Assembly: GCA_964515175.1 (NCBI GenBank)
Contig: CAZEUR010000008.1
Span: 1 to 42,476 of the forward strand
DNA from: CAIWGV01 sp964515175
GTDB taxonomy: Bacteria > Pseudomonadota > Alphaproteobacteria > UBA7879 > UBA5542
Length of the DNA stretch: 42,476 bases
Reading direction: 5' to 3'
Shown here: positions 7,549 through 16,228 of the stretch, piece after piece
Layout: each line of letters opens with the position of its first letter
Numbering within the stretch: the stretch's first letter is position 1
Made by a program: the position numbers and the translations under genes
The notes under the pieces: generated by a model
The model's input: only the letters and a program-made list of their open reading frames with translations
Database searches by the model: none
What the model was told of the DNA's origin: nothing

Positions 7549-9372
7549 ATGAAGGAAAAACAGTCTCTAGCATATGGATCTGGCATTATTCAAAAAGCTG
7601 TTCGCCACTTAGCAGGCCAACCCGGCGTCTACCGCATGCTGGATGAAGAAGGGAAGGTTCTCTATGTGGGGAAGGCCAAGAATCTGAAAAATAGGGTAAC
7701 AAGCTACACCCGGCCAGAAACCCTATCAAAACGCATTCAGCGCATGATTAGCTTGACGCACTCCATGGAGTTTGTTGTCACGCATACGGAAGCAGAAGCA
7801 TTGCTCCTGGAAGCCAACCTCATAAAAACGTTGAAACCTCGGTTCAATATTCTCTTTAGAGATGATAAGTCTTTCCCCTATATTCTGATGACAGAAGGAG
7901 AGTCCCCCTCTCGTATTTTACTACATCGAGGTGCAAAAACTATTAAAGGTACTTATTTTGGTCCCTTTGCCTCCACTCAATCTGTTTCTAAAACTTTGGA
8001 AATTTTATCCCGGCTCTTTAGGCTGCGCACTTGTACAGATCGATTTTTTGAGGCTCGCACGAGGCCTTGTCTTCAATACTATATAAAGCGATGCACAGCG
8101 CCTTGTGTTCAGAAAATAACAGATGCTGCCTATGCAGAACAGATACATCATGCGAAACAGTTCTTGCGGGGAAAAACCCATGATTTGCAAAAAACGTTGG
8201 CCAAAGAAATGCAATCGGCAAGCTCTGCCTTAAACTATGAACGGGCTAAAGACTTGAGAGATCAGATCCAAGCCCTTACAAAAATCCAAGAAGAGCAAGG
8301 GGTCTACATTAAGGAAAATGGCGATATAGATATAATTGCCTTGATTCAAAAAGAAGGGAAAACGGCCATTCAAGTTTTCTTTTTCCGATATGGATGTAAT
8401 TATGGGAATAAATCTTATTTCCCAACCCATGACCGAGAAGACACGCCGTCTCAGATTTTATCTGCTTTCATATCTTGGTTTTACACCCACCAAGACCCGC
8501 CCTCCACAATTCTTCTGAGTCATTCTTTGGAAGACCAGGGCTTACTTCAGAAAGCCTTGGGCCAAAATATTTGTTTCGTTGTTCCTAAAAGAGGCATGCG
8601 TCATCAGCTCATACAACAGGCCCTTAAAAATGCAGAAGAATCCCTAGCGTCCCGTTTGTCTGAAAAAGCCTCCATCAGGCATTTACTAGAGGGGGTTGGG
8701 AAGCTTTTTGGTTTGGAGTTTTCTCCCAAACGGATAGAGGTGTACGATAACAGTCATGTTCAAGGGAAATATGCCTATGGAGCAATGGTTGTGGCGACGG
8801 AAGAGGGATTCCAAAAAAAAAGTTATCGACTCTTTAAGATTCGGGAAGCGGATGTGAATTCTAAGGGAGGAGATGATTATGCCATGATGCGGGAGGTTTT
8901 AACCCGGCGGTTCCACCAAGCTGATCCTGAAAACTTCCCGGATCTTATTTTGCTCGACGGGGGGCAGGGGCAGCTTAATGTGGGTCTCAAAGTTTTAGAG
9001 AGCCTAGGTCTTAAGATTCCCATTGTGGCCATTGCAAAGGGGCCTGAACGGAACGCTGGAAAAGAAAGATTTTTTATGAAAGATCACACTCCCTTTTCTT
9101 TGGAAATGACAAACCCAGTTTTGCATTATTTGCAGCGCCTGAGGGATGAATCCCACCGGTTTGTGATTGGATCCCATCGCCGAGGTCGACAAAAAGGGAT
9201 GAGTCAGTCAAAGTTGGAAGAGATTGCGGGAATAGGCGCACGGCGTAAGAAGGACTTGCTGCAACACTTTGGGTCCCTAAAAGCCATTTCAGAAGCAGGC
9301 GTGAAAGATTTACAAAAAGTTGAAGGTATCAGCGAAAAGATTGCTCAGACCATCTACGATTATTTTCATTAA
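7549..9372 (+). CDS. uvrC: Excinuclease ABC subunit UvrC
   Basis: Makes the two incisions flanking a lesion in nucleotide-excision repair, after UvrA/UvrB have located it; cytoplasmic. 607 residues, normal length. The N-terminal GIY-YIG nuclease is at about 18-100 (PGVYRML ... LYVGKAKNLKNR), a UvrB-binding UVR region at about 203-238 (LNYERAKDLRDQIQAL), the RNase H-like second nuclease follows (RIEVYDNSHVQG, ILLDGGQGQL), and a tandem helix-hairpin-helix ends the protein (LEEIAGIGARRKKDLL, LQKVEGISEKIA). It stands alone on the plus strand. The start lacks a ribosome site (see the -10 element). Confidence 0.97.
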   Translation: MKEKQSLAYGSGIIQKAVRHLAGQPGVYRMLDEEGKVLYVGKAKNLKNRVTSYTRPETLSKRIQRMISLTHSMEFVVTHTEAEALLLEANLIKTLKPRFNILFRDDKSFPYILMTEGESPSRILLHRGAKTIKGTYFGPFASTQSVSKTLEILSRLFRLRTCTDRFFEARTRPCLQYYIKRCTAPCVQKITDAAYAEQIHHAKQFLRGKTHDLQKTLAKEMQSASSALNYERAKDLRDQIQALTKIQEEQGVYIKENGDIDIIALIQKEGKTAIQVFFFRYGCNYGNKSYFPTHDREDTPSQILSAFISWFYTHQDPPSTILLSHSLEDQGLLQKALGQNICFVVPKRGMRHQLIQQALKNAEESLASRLSEKASIRHLLEGVGKLFGLEFSPKRIEVYDNSHVQGKYAYGAMVVATEEGFQKKSYRLFKIREADVNSKGGDDYAMMREVLTRRFHQADPENFPDLILLDGGQGQLNVGLKVLESLGLKIPIVAIAKGPERNAGKERFFMKDHTPFSLEMTNPVLHYLQRLRDESHRFVIGSHRRGRQKGMSQSKLEEIAGIGARRKKDLLQHFGSLKAISEAGVKDLQKVEGISEKIAQTIYDYFH

Positions 9373-9504
9373 GAAATGTCATTATATGCATCATTGCTTA
9401 ATGGGGATAAATACCTAGAAAGATATTCTTTTTAAAATCATTCCATTGAAATTTTTGCATCTCATCCTTACATCTAAGATTGTAATAGGAGTTTAATAGA
9501 TTTT

Positions 9505-10767
9505 ATGAGAAGAAGATTTTTTTATACAGTATTACTGTGTTTCCTAGTATTAGAAGCGCTCTCTGCGGCAAGAATGGAAAAGATTGAAGCTCTTCCTGAG
9601 CCAGATAGGGTCATTTTCCCTGCCCGTGTAAGCGATAGTTTTAGCAAATTGCAGGAACTTTATAGCCTAACGCCTGCGCAAATAACCGCAGCTACGTCGC
9701 CACCTTCCAAGCTCTTAAAAGCTTCGGAGAATACTGTGCATCTTCTGCAGGCGTGTGCTACGGGTTTTCTTGTGCCGCAAGAATCGAAAATGACAACGAT
9801 TTTCCATGAAGCGCTTCGTGCTGCTCGGATTTTGCAGAAGGATGTAGATTCAGCGACAGTGCCTCCTACTCTTGTGTTCGTTGGGAGGTCTGGAACTCAT
9901 ATTGAAGCTACTTTAAGATACCTCTATGAAAAAGAAGGGCGACCCTCTCCTAGAATTGTTTCAATGGCATTTTCTGCGGCGCCTGGCCTCATAGATTCTC
10001 GCGAACAGAGGAATCCTGGTGCTTATAAGATAGATTTAAAAAAAGAGAAACCAGAGGAAATTCCTTTCAAAAATGTGCTGGTTCCAAAACGAGTGCAGGT
10101 TCTTTATCAGTATTGGGATTCTCTGGAATTGAGTAAAATTCCTGGTCCCATATGGGCTATAGACTATATTAATAGTGGGGGAAATCTTTGCAGTTTTCTT
10201 GAATTATCAGAAGGTTATTTTCGGGAGCGACACAAACCTTTTCCTCTCTTCAGGTTTTATGGCATGGCTCTTACTTCAACTAGCGCAAGGGGTGCTCCTG
10301 TTGGGCACTTTTGGATCTATGTACCAGAGCATCGTACCTTAAAATTTGATTCTTACTTAGAGGAATGGGGGATTAGACCAATACAACTCCAAGCCCATCC
10401 CTTGGATATTTCTTTTGAAGCATACACTGTTATGAATTTTGAGGATTTTCATACCCTCTATGCAGCCGTGCCGCGATACCAGGCATGGAATTGGAAACGG
10501 TTAAAAGATGATAAAGGTGAGCCTGTGCCTGGTGCCGTTGATCCAAAAATTCCAGGGCGTTTTCACACAGAATTCAAGACTAACTTTGTTATTCCGGCTG
10601 TAGACTGGATTTTAGAGCATCCAGAAACGATTGAAAAGGGTATGAATAAAGATAACCAGAGAGATCTTTGGATAAAGGTTTTGAAGGAAGGGGGGACGCC
10701 AGATTCAGACTTGGAAGGAATACTGAGTCAATTTTCTAAGATTACATTGGCTGCCTTTAAATGCTAA
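9505..10767 (+). CDS. Secreted protein, possible phosphoribosyltransferase-like fold
   Basis: Family not recognised; 420 residues. A signal peptide covers about residues 1-22 (FFYTVLLCFLVLEALSAA). Two segments look like a type I phosphoribosyltransferase: a strand-loop PTLVFVGRSGTHIEATL (121-137), and IWAIDYINSGGNL (216-228), where D220 and SGGN resemble the PRPP-binding loop (hydrophobic strand, Asp, then Ser/Thr-Gly-Gly). The diagnostic second acidic residue after D220 is Tyr, so catalysis is doubtful. An exported PRTase-like protein would be unusual and suggests a host or envelope target; this is inference. AGGAG at 9487-9491 is 13 bases from the ATG, a long spacing. Monocistronic by position. 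Confidence 0.6.
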   Translation: MRRRFFYTVLLCFLVLEALSAARMEKIEALPEPDRVIFPARVSDSFSKLQELYSLTPAQITAATSPPSKLLKASENTVHLLQACATGFLVPQESKMTTIFHEALRAARILQKDVDSATVPPTLVFVGRSGTHIEATLRYLYEKEGRPSPRIVSMAFSAAPGLIDSREQRNPGAYKIDLKKEKPEEIPFKNVLVPKRVQVLYQYWDSLELSKIPGPIWAIDYINSGGNLCSFLELSEGYFRERHKPFPLFRFYGMALTSTSARGAPVGHFWIYVPEHRTLKFDSYLEEWGIRPIQLQAHPLDISFEAYTVMNFEDFHTLYAAVPRYQAWNWKRLKDDKGEPVPGAVDPKIPGRFHTEFKTNFVIPAVDWILEHPETIEKGMNKDNQRDLWIKVLKEGGTPDSDLEGILSQFSKITLAAFKC

Positions 10768-10793
10768 GAGGCAAAGTTCTGGTAAGCGCCATA

Positions 10794-10824
10794 TAAAAAG
10801 AGGGGCGAGGTTTCCCTCGCCCCT
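10794..10824 (-). terminator. Strong minus-strand intrinsic terminator
   Basis: A perfect ten-base-pair stem (AGGGGCGAGG with CCTCGCCCCT) closes a GAAA tetraloop on the minus strand and is followed by a run of T (10800 to 10794). No minus-strand protein gene precedes it, so it ends the candidate RNA just upstream. Confidence 0.85.
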
Positions 10825-10955
10825 TAAGTCTAACAGGGAGGCTTTACGTCTAGGAGACGTAAAAAAGGACCGAAGTCCTAATTCCTGGGCGTTGCGCCCA
10901 GAACTCGTACCGCCTATCCGGCGAAAGCTCGTTGGATTTCACAATCCATAGATAT
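10794..10955 (-). ncRNA. Candidate structured small RNA of unknown family
   Basis: The 336 bases between the 10767 stop and nuoK hold no supported gene but a chain of perfect hairpins on the minus strand. Reading 5' to 3': GGATT/AATCC (about 10943-10930), CGCC/GGCG, CTGGGCG-CAA-CGCCCAG (10901-10885), GGAC-TTCG-GTCC (10878-10867), TTACGTCT-CCT-AGACGTAA (10862-10844), then the terminator. C(UUCG)G and GNRA tetraloops form only on the minus strand, which fixes the direction. The 5' end is uncertain; CCGCCTA at 11000-10994 could pair with TAGGCGG at 10916-10910. It does not look like tmRNA, RNase P RNA or 6S RNA. Confidence 0.6.
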
Positions 10956-11046
10956 ATTAATAAGCTGTTTTGGAAAAATGGTCCATGGCCATTTAGGCGG
11001 ATATCTTATGCGTTTTTTGCATACCAAAATAGATTGTAAAAATCTG

Positions 11047-11075
11047 CAGACTGCATCTTGTCTTTAGGATATAAT
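11047..11075 (+). promoter_or_regulatory. Promoter of the nuoKLMN block
   Basis: TATAAT (11070-11075) is a perfect -10; the -35 at 17 bases is weak (CAGACT, matching only the GAC core). Initiation near 11082 would exclude the GTG at 11080 as start codon and leave AGAAGGATGG as leader for the TTG at 11104. The separated nuo block therefore has its own promoter. Confidence 0.55.
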
Positions 11076-11103
11076 TTTAGTGAATTTCAGAAGGATGGAA
11101 ACG

Positions 11104-11412
11104 TTGAATATTTCATTAGGTCATTATTTAGCTCTGGGGGCTATTCTTTTTTCCGCTGGTATTTTTGGAGTGCTTTGGAATCGGAACAACATGATGATGA
11201 TGCTCATGTGTCTGGAGATCAGTCTTTTGGGAGTATTGCTTACTCTTCTTGCTTTTTCTAAATTTCATCATCACCTAGATGGGCAAGTTTTTGCTCTTTT
11301 GTTTTTGGCCGTGGGGGTGGCAAAGTTCGCCTTAGGTATTGTCTCTATCCTTATTTTTTACAGAGAAAGGCGTTCAGTCTCTACAAAAGACATGATAGAA
11401 TTCAAGGAATGA
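11104..11412 (+). CDS. nuoK: NADH-quinone oxidoreductase subunit K, divergent
   Basis: Small membrane-arm subunit of complex I with three helices. The TTG at 11104 gives 102 residues, the usual length, aligns ISLGHYLALGAILF with family N-termini, and has AGAAGG nine bases upstream. ATG 11095 and GTG 11080 are alternatives. The first buried glutamate is kept (E38 in CLEISLL, E. coli E36). The second, E. coli E72 in AAAEASIG, is Lys74 here (VAKFALG) in a gapless alignment from the DGQV motif. That residue belongs to the proton path in known enzymes, so the change is notable. The end overlaps nuoL by four bases (ATGA). Confidence 0.93.
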   Translation: MNISLGHYLALGAILFSAGIFGVLWNRNNMMMMLMCLEISLLGVLLTLLAFSKFHHHLDGQVFALLFLAVGVAKFALGIVSILIFYRERRSVSTKDMIEFKE

Positions 11413-13250
11413 TAGAATTTATTGCATTCCTGGCTGTTTTTTTTCCCCTTTTTGGGAGCCTCTCCTTGGTCCTTGCAAAGGTGAAAAAAGGCTCACAACT
11501 TCCTCACATCCATTTGATTCCTACCCTTTATCTTGGAATTGCAGCTCTTTGCGCTTCTTTTCTCTTATATGAAATTCTGGAAAACAAAATTTCTCAAAAA
11601 TTTGAAGTGCAGCTTTTCAACTGGATTTCCTTTCCGGCCTTAGAAGTCAACTGGAGCATCCGAATCGACATGCTGAGCGCTGTTATGCTCTGGATTCTAG
11701 ACCTGGTTTCTTTGCTGATCCATTTTTACATTATAGGGCGCATGGAAAATCCTATCTCAAGGAACAATCTTTTCATTGCTTTAGGTCTCTTTACTTTTTC
11801 CACAGGCCTTTTTCTTGTGTCCAATAACTTTCTCCAGCTTTTTCTTGGATGGGAGCTATTAGGAATTTTTTCCTATCTGATCATTGGATTTTATTCAGAA
11901 ACCAGCAGCACAAATGCGGCGGCTTTTAAAGGATTTATCATGAATAGCATTGGGGATATGGCCCTTTTGATTTCCATAATTATAATTTATAACTCGGTTC
12001 ATAGCTTTTCATTCGACTTTCTAGAAAAAGAAACCCTCCAAAAGATATCTCCCGACACCATTGGTGTTTTAGGAGGCCTCTTATTTTTGGCAGCCATCAC
12101 AAAGTCTGCACAAATTGGCTTTCACTCCTGGCTTTCCAGTGCCCTAGAAGCATCAACTTCCGTATCTGCATTAGTGCATTCCTCCATTATTGTTACAACA
12201 GGGGTGTTTTTGTTATTGCGGCTATCGAATCTTTTAGAGATATGCCCAACATTAAAGCTATTTGTCGTTATCACAGGATCAACAACAACAATTCTATGTG
12301 CGGCGAGCGCCCTCACACAGCACAGCATCAAAAAGATTTTGGGGTATTCGATTTCGAGTCAGGTGGGGTTTATGATGGTAGACGTTGGGTTCTCGTACTA
12401 TAAATTTGTCCTATTCCACTTGATTGCACACTCTCTTTTATACCCTCTTATTTTTCTAACTACAGGCTTTTTAATTGAGTCTAGTGAGGACGATAAAAAC
12501 AAAAAATCCTTCAATAGTGCTTATTTACGAAAACCTTTTATTTATCCTCTTTTATGCATAGGAATTGTTGGTCTTTGCATTATTCCTTTTTCTTCTGGTC
12601 ATTATTTAGCAATTCCTTTTTCTGAAATTGTATCCGGACACTTTACGATGAAGACGGCGACTTTTTTCAGCCTATCTTGTGTGGGTTCTTTTTTAACAGC
12701 TCTCTATACAGGCCGAATGATCATTTTGACTTTCCGTGGCAACACAGGAATCCCACAAAATGAAAAAGATTTGCCTAAAAAGGCTCCTTCATGGGCACTG
12801 GCATTTTTAGCTACCTTAATCATTTCTTCGCTTTTTGTTGGTATTATGACTAAGCGACATATTGATCTTTCTCTCCACAACCTCTTTATAGCTGGTGGCA
12901 TTATTTTCTTGGGGTTCTCTATTATCGGGAGCTTTTATTTTCTCAGCCAAGACATTCGAAGAATCCTTGTCAAAAAATTTAATCCACTTCATAAAATTAT
13001 CCGGGAAGGGTGGTATTTTGACGAACTTTATGAAGTTTTGCTGGTAAAGCCTTTCAATTTTACGGCAATTTTCTTAGCTCAAAAAGTAGAATATGGTGGA
13101 ATCGATACGGCCAGCACAGAGGGATCCACTTTTCTTTTAAAACAGGTCTATAGGGCTATTAACTTTTTCCAATCAGGACAAATTTTTTATCACTTTGCTT
13201 TAGCTGCCGCGGGGTTTATTTGTCTTATGGCATTTTTGATATTTAGGTAG
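11409..13250 (+). CDS. nuoL: NADH-quinone oxidoreductase subunit L, divergent antiporter-like subunit
   Basis: Distal antiporter-like subunit of complex I; 613 residues with the full set of helices and the long C-terminal tail, so not truncated. TM5 E149 (GWELLGIFSYL) and TM7 K232 (TKSAQIGFHSW) are retained. The nearly invariant WLPDA...PTPVSAL segment reads WLSSALEASTSVSAL. In TM11 HAFFKALLFL is HSLLYPLIFL, so K342 becomes Tyr345. In TM12 the SKD of GFYSKDEIL is replaced (GHYLAIPFS), so K399 and D400 become A401 and I402. It reads as a real, translated but functionally altered subunit. Residue matches were made by eye. It lies in an operon between nuoK and nuoM. Confidence 0.93.
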   Translation: MIEFIAFLAVFFPLFGSLSLVLAKVKKGSQLPHIHLIPTLYLGIAALCASFLLYEILENKISQKFEVQLFNWISFPALEVNWSIRIDMLSAVMLWILDLVSLLIHFYIIGRMENPISRNNLFIALGLFTFSTGLFLVSNNFLQLFLGWELLGIFSYLIIGFYSETSSTNAAAFKGFIMNSIGDMALLISIIIIYNSVHSFSFDFLEKETLQKISPDTIGVLGGLLFLAAITKSAQIGFHSWLSSALEASTSVSALVHSSIIVTTGVFLLLRLSNLLEICPTLKLFVVITGSTTTILCAASALTQHSIKKILGYSISSQVGFMMVDVGFSYYKFVLFHLIAHSLLYPLIFLTTGFLIESSEDDKNKKSFNSAYLRKPFIYPLLCIGIVGLCIIPFSSGHYLAIPFSEIVSGHFTMKTATFFSLSCVGSFLTALYTGRMIILTFRGNTGIPQNEKDLPKKAPSWALAFLATLIISSLFVGIMTKRHIDLSLHNLFIAGGIIFLGFSIIGSFYFLSQDIRRILVKKFNPLHKIIREGWYFDELYEVLLVKPFNFTAIFLAQKVEYGGIDTASTEGSTFLLKQVYRAINFFQSGQIFYHFALAAAGFICLMAFLIFR

Positions 13251-13253
13251 AAA

Positions 13254-14759
13254 ATGGATTTAAATAATATTCCCATTCTCTCTATTTTAATTTTTCTTCC
13301 TTTGGTGGGGGCTTTTTTTATCAGCCTTATTGATGAAAGTGTTGCCGCAACCAATGCTCGACAGGTGGCTCTGTGGACTGGGACGGTTACACTTGTCCTC
13401 ACTTTGATCCTTTTATTGAGATTCGACACAAATATTACAGGATATCAGTTTTCAGATAATCTGAGCCTTTTTAGCCACATAGGACTAAATTATAAAGCGG
13501 GGGTGGACGGCATTTCCCTTGCCTTTGTTTTGCTGACAGCCTTTCTATTTCCTTTAAGCATTTTTGCGGATTGGGGCACTCCACAAGCCAATTTGAAACT
13601 TTATATGATTCTGTTTTTAGTCTTAGAAACCCTTGTCTTGGGTGCTTTTTGTCAATTAAATTTACTGATGTTTTTTGTGTTTTTTGAGTCCTGCTTAATT
13701 CCTCTCTATTTTTTAATGGGACTGTGGGGACGAGAAAAAAACACTAGAATTTCTTCCAAATTTTTTATTTATTTTCTGCTGAGTTTCTGTTGTGAATTGT
13801 ATGTGCTCCTGGAAATTTTTAGCTCCGTTGGTTCCTTTGATCTTGAAAAAACATCTCTCTTTCCTTTTGATCCCTCTCTAGAGCCATGGATGTTCTGGGG
13901 GCTATTCTTGTCTTTTGCCATAAAGGTTCCCTTGATTCCTTTTCACATTTGGTTTCCCCAAACAGAAGGACAATTATCAACACCCGTTTCTATGATTTTT
14001 GGAGGAGCTGTTTTAAAAATAGCCTCTTATGGAATTATGAGGATACTGCTGACTCTGTGTCCCAACACATCCCGACTAGTGGGTCCCTTTTTATGTGACT
14101 TCTGTGCGTTAGGAATTATCTATGCATCTTGGGTTGCTTTTGGACAGAAAAACCTTAAAAAAGTTCTGGCCTATGCGACTTTGTCAGAAATGTGCTTTGT
14201 TGTTTTAGGGCTTTTTAGTTTTCAGGTTGAGGCCTTAAAAGGGGCAATTTTTCATTCTTTAAGCCAAAGCTTTATCGCCGCTGGCCTCTTTTTTAGTGTG
14301 GGGGCACTTTACCAACGCATGCATACATACTCCATTGAAGACTATGGCGGCCTTGCCAAGGTTATGCCTCAATTTTCTTTGATCTTTTTCTTACTGCTTT
14401 TGGCGAACATGGGTTTCCCGGGAACAAGCTCTTTTATCGGGCATATTTTTATTATGATGGGACTTGATTTTTCTCATCTATTTCTGACAATTCTCATTGG
14501 GACTGGAATATTTTTTTCTGGTATCTACACCTTATGGGTTTATCAAAGGACAGCTACGGGCACTGTAACAAGTACTCTCGTTCAGGGGCTCGAAGACCTG
14601 GACTCAAAGGAAAAAGGGATTTTGGTTGGATGCCTTAGTATCATTTTCTTGATGGGAATTTTTCCAAGCCCAATTATGAAGATGGCAGAAAAATCTTTAC
14701 CTGCCATACTAACCCCCCAAAAGATACCTTTTGCAAGAGAGATGAGTCCCTCAGAATGA
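13254..14759 (+). CDS. nuoM: NADH-quinone oxidoreductase subunit M, divergent antiporter-like subunit
   Basis: Antiporter-like complex I membrane subunit; 501 residues, normal length. E145 (FFESCLIPLY), K224 (KVPLIPFHIW) and K255 (GAVLKIASYG) correspond to the conserved TM5, TM7 and TM8 charges. The usual HTWLPDAHVEAP is HIWFPQTEGQLSTP. The terminal channel glutamate, E407 in E. coli within PGTSGFVGEF, is His397 here (PGTSSFIGHIF). Three bases separate it from nuoL, and it overlaps nuoN by four bases. The family assignment is firm; proton translocation through this subunit is doubtful. Confidence 0.94.
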   Translation: MDLNNIPILSILIFLPLVGAFFISLIDESVAATNARQVALWTGTVTLVLTLILLLRFDTNITGYQFSDNLSLFSHIGLNYKAGVDGISLAFVLLTAFLFPLSIFADWGTPQANLKLYMILFLVLETLVLGAFCQLNLLMFFVFFESCLIPLYFLMGLWGREKNTRISSKFFIYFLLSFCCELYVLLEIFSSVGSFDLEKTSLFPFDPSLEPWMFWGLFLSFAIKVPLIPFHIWFPQTEGQLSTPVSMIFGGAVLKIASYGIMRILLTLCPNTSRLVGPFLCDFCALGIIYASWVAFGQKNLKKVLAYATLSEMCFVVLGLFSFQVEALKGAIFHSLSQSFIAAGLFFSVGALYQRMHTYSIEDYGGLAKVMPQFSLIFFLLLLANMGFPGTSSFIGHIFIMMGLDFSHLFLTILIGTGIFFSGIYTLWVYQRTATGTVTSTLVQGLEDLDSKEKGILVGCLSIIFLMGIFPSPIMKMAEKSLPAILTPQKIPFAREMSPSE

Positions 14760-16225
14760 TTAATATCATCATGTTTTTACCAGAATTTTTTTTAGGGAGT
14801 CTTGCCTTAGGCTTTTTGTTTTTTGGGTTTTATCGCGCCAAAGTTAACAGCAGTGAAGGCGTTCTCTTTTTACCACTGCTCCCAAAGGGGATTTACTATG
14901 GTATTCTCGGGCTACTCTTAGTTCTGTTGGGGTTTCTATGGTTCGCTCATAGTCTTCAGGGTATTTGTTTTTATGGATTTTTTATTTCAGATAGGCTCGG
15001 TATTTTATCCAAAACAATTATTTGTCTTATAGGTTTGCCTTGGATTTGTTTTGATGGCCCTGTTATCGATAGTGCGTTAAAACGAGACGACATCCGTCAG
15101 TTTGAACATCCATCCCTCTTAATTATATTTCTTATTGGGGCATTCCTCACCATTTCGGCCCATCATTTATGTGCTCTTTATCTGGGCCTAGAGCTTCAAA
15201 TGGTTGCTTTGTATACGCTCATTGCCATGAAGAGTGGGGCTTGCTCAAAAGAAACAGCTCTTAAGTATTTTTTACTGAGCAGTATCGGATCTGTTTTTCT
15301 CATTTATGGATTAACCCTTATCTATGGATTTGTGGGAAGCGGTGATTTCTCTGAAATTCTTACTTCTTTGGAGTGGGGAGAGCATACGTCCATTGGATAT
15401 TCTTGGCTTCAGGTGGGTTTTTTCCTAATCCTCGGGAGTCTTCTTTTTAAGTTAGGACTATTCCCATTTCATTTCTGGACAGTGGATGTAAGCCATGGCA
15501 CGTCAAATGTACAAATTCCCTTTCTTTTATATATTTCAAAAGTATCGATCTTCGTCCTGCTGATAAGACTTCTTTTTGAATCATTCCATACCCTAGCTTC
15601 TTTCTGGAAGCCTATGCTTTTATGGGTAGCCTTGATCTCTCTGATAATTGGGTCCATTGGGGCTTTTTTTCAAAGCAACATTCGCCGCCTTTTTGCTTAT
15701 ACAGGTCTTTTTCATGCCGGCCTTGTATTGATTGGGTTAAGCTCAAAGGGAATTAGGGGTGCTTATGCGAGCCTCTTGTACCTGTTTATTTTTATCATAA
15801 CAGTTGTTGGATTCTTTTTCTTTTTGGCAAGTCTTAGCAAAAATGACCAAAATCTTGATGACATCGACCAACTCAAAGGTCTTTCGAAAACTCAACCTCT
15901 TTTGGCTTTGGTTATGTCTTTATTGCTCTTGTCATTGGCAAGTCTTCCCCCTTTTGCAGGATTTTGGGCAATGCTGTATCTTCTTTCGTCCCTCACTTTC
16001 GAAAACTTTTTTGTTATCGGCATCATTTTATTTTGTAACATTATAACGGCTGTCTGCTATATGGGCATAATCAAAAGGATTTTCTTTGAAACAAGCACCC
16101 AGGAAATTCATTCAACTCTTTCTTGGCGCACAGGATGGATATTAATTGCATCTTTTGTTATATTGTTCCCAATTATGCAGGAATTCCTTTTAGGAATCAT
16201 TAGGGGGACGGTAGATACGTTATAA
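14756..16225 (+). CDS. nuoN: NADH-quinone oxidoreductase subunit N, divergent antiporter-like subunit
   Basis: Third antiporter-like complex I subunit; 489 residues. E146 (LGLELQMVALYTL), K232 (FKLGLFPFHFW) and K262 (YISKVSIF) match conserved charges. WTPDVYEGAPTPV of typical NuoN is WTVDVSHGTSNVQ, and the TM12 lysine (E. coli K395; GFxxKFYV context) is Met406 in AGFWAMLYLL. As in nuoL and nuoM, the change hits the terminal charge of the channel while the frame stays open. The start ATG overlaps the nuoM stop (ATGA). birA follows after three bases, the ordinary alphaproteobacterial order. Confidence 0.92.
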   Translation: MINIIMFLPEFFLGSLALGFLFFGFYRAKVNSSEGVLFLPLLPKGIYYGILGLLLVLLGFLWFAHSLQGICFYGFFISDRLGILSKTIICLIGLPWICFDGPVIDSALKRDDIRQFEHPSLLIIFLIGAFLTISAHHLCALYLGLELQMVALYTLIAMKSGACSKETALKYFLLSSIGSVFLIYGLTLIYGFVGSGDFSEILTSLEWGEHTSIGYSWLQVGFFLILGSLLFKLGLFPFHFWTVDVSHGTSNVQIPFLLYISKVSIFVLLIRLLFESFHTLASFWKPMLLWVALISLIIGSIGAFFQSNIRRLFAYTGLFHAGLVLIGLSSKGIRGAYASLLYLFIFIITVVGFFFFLASLSKNDQNLDDIDQLKGLSKTQPLLALVMSLLLLSLASLPPFAGFWAMLYLLSSLTFENFFVIGIILFCNIITAVCYMGIIKRIFFETSTQEIHSTLSWRTGWILIASFVILFPIMQEFLLGIIRGTVDTL

Positions 16226-16228
16226 AAA

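Noticed and set aside
10794..11000. tmRNA, 6S or RNase P RNA identity for the hairpin-rich RNA
   Set aside because: No tag-peptide frame or tRNA-like end, no single long bubble-containing stem, and no conserved RNase P core such as GAGGAAAGTCC.
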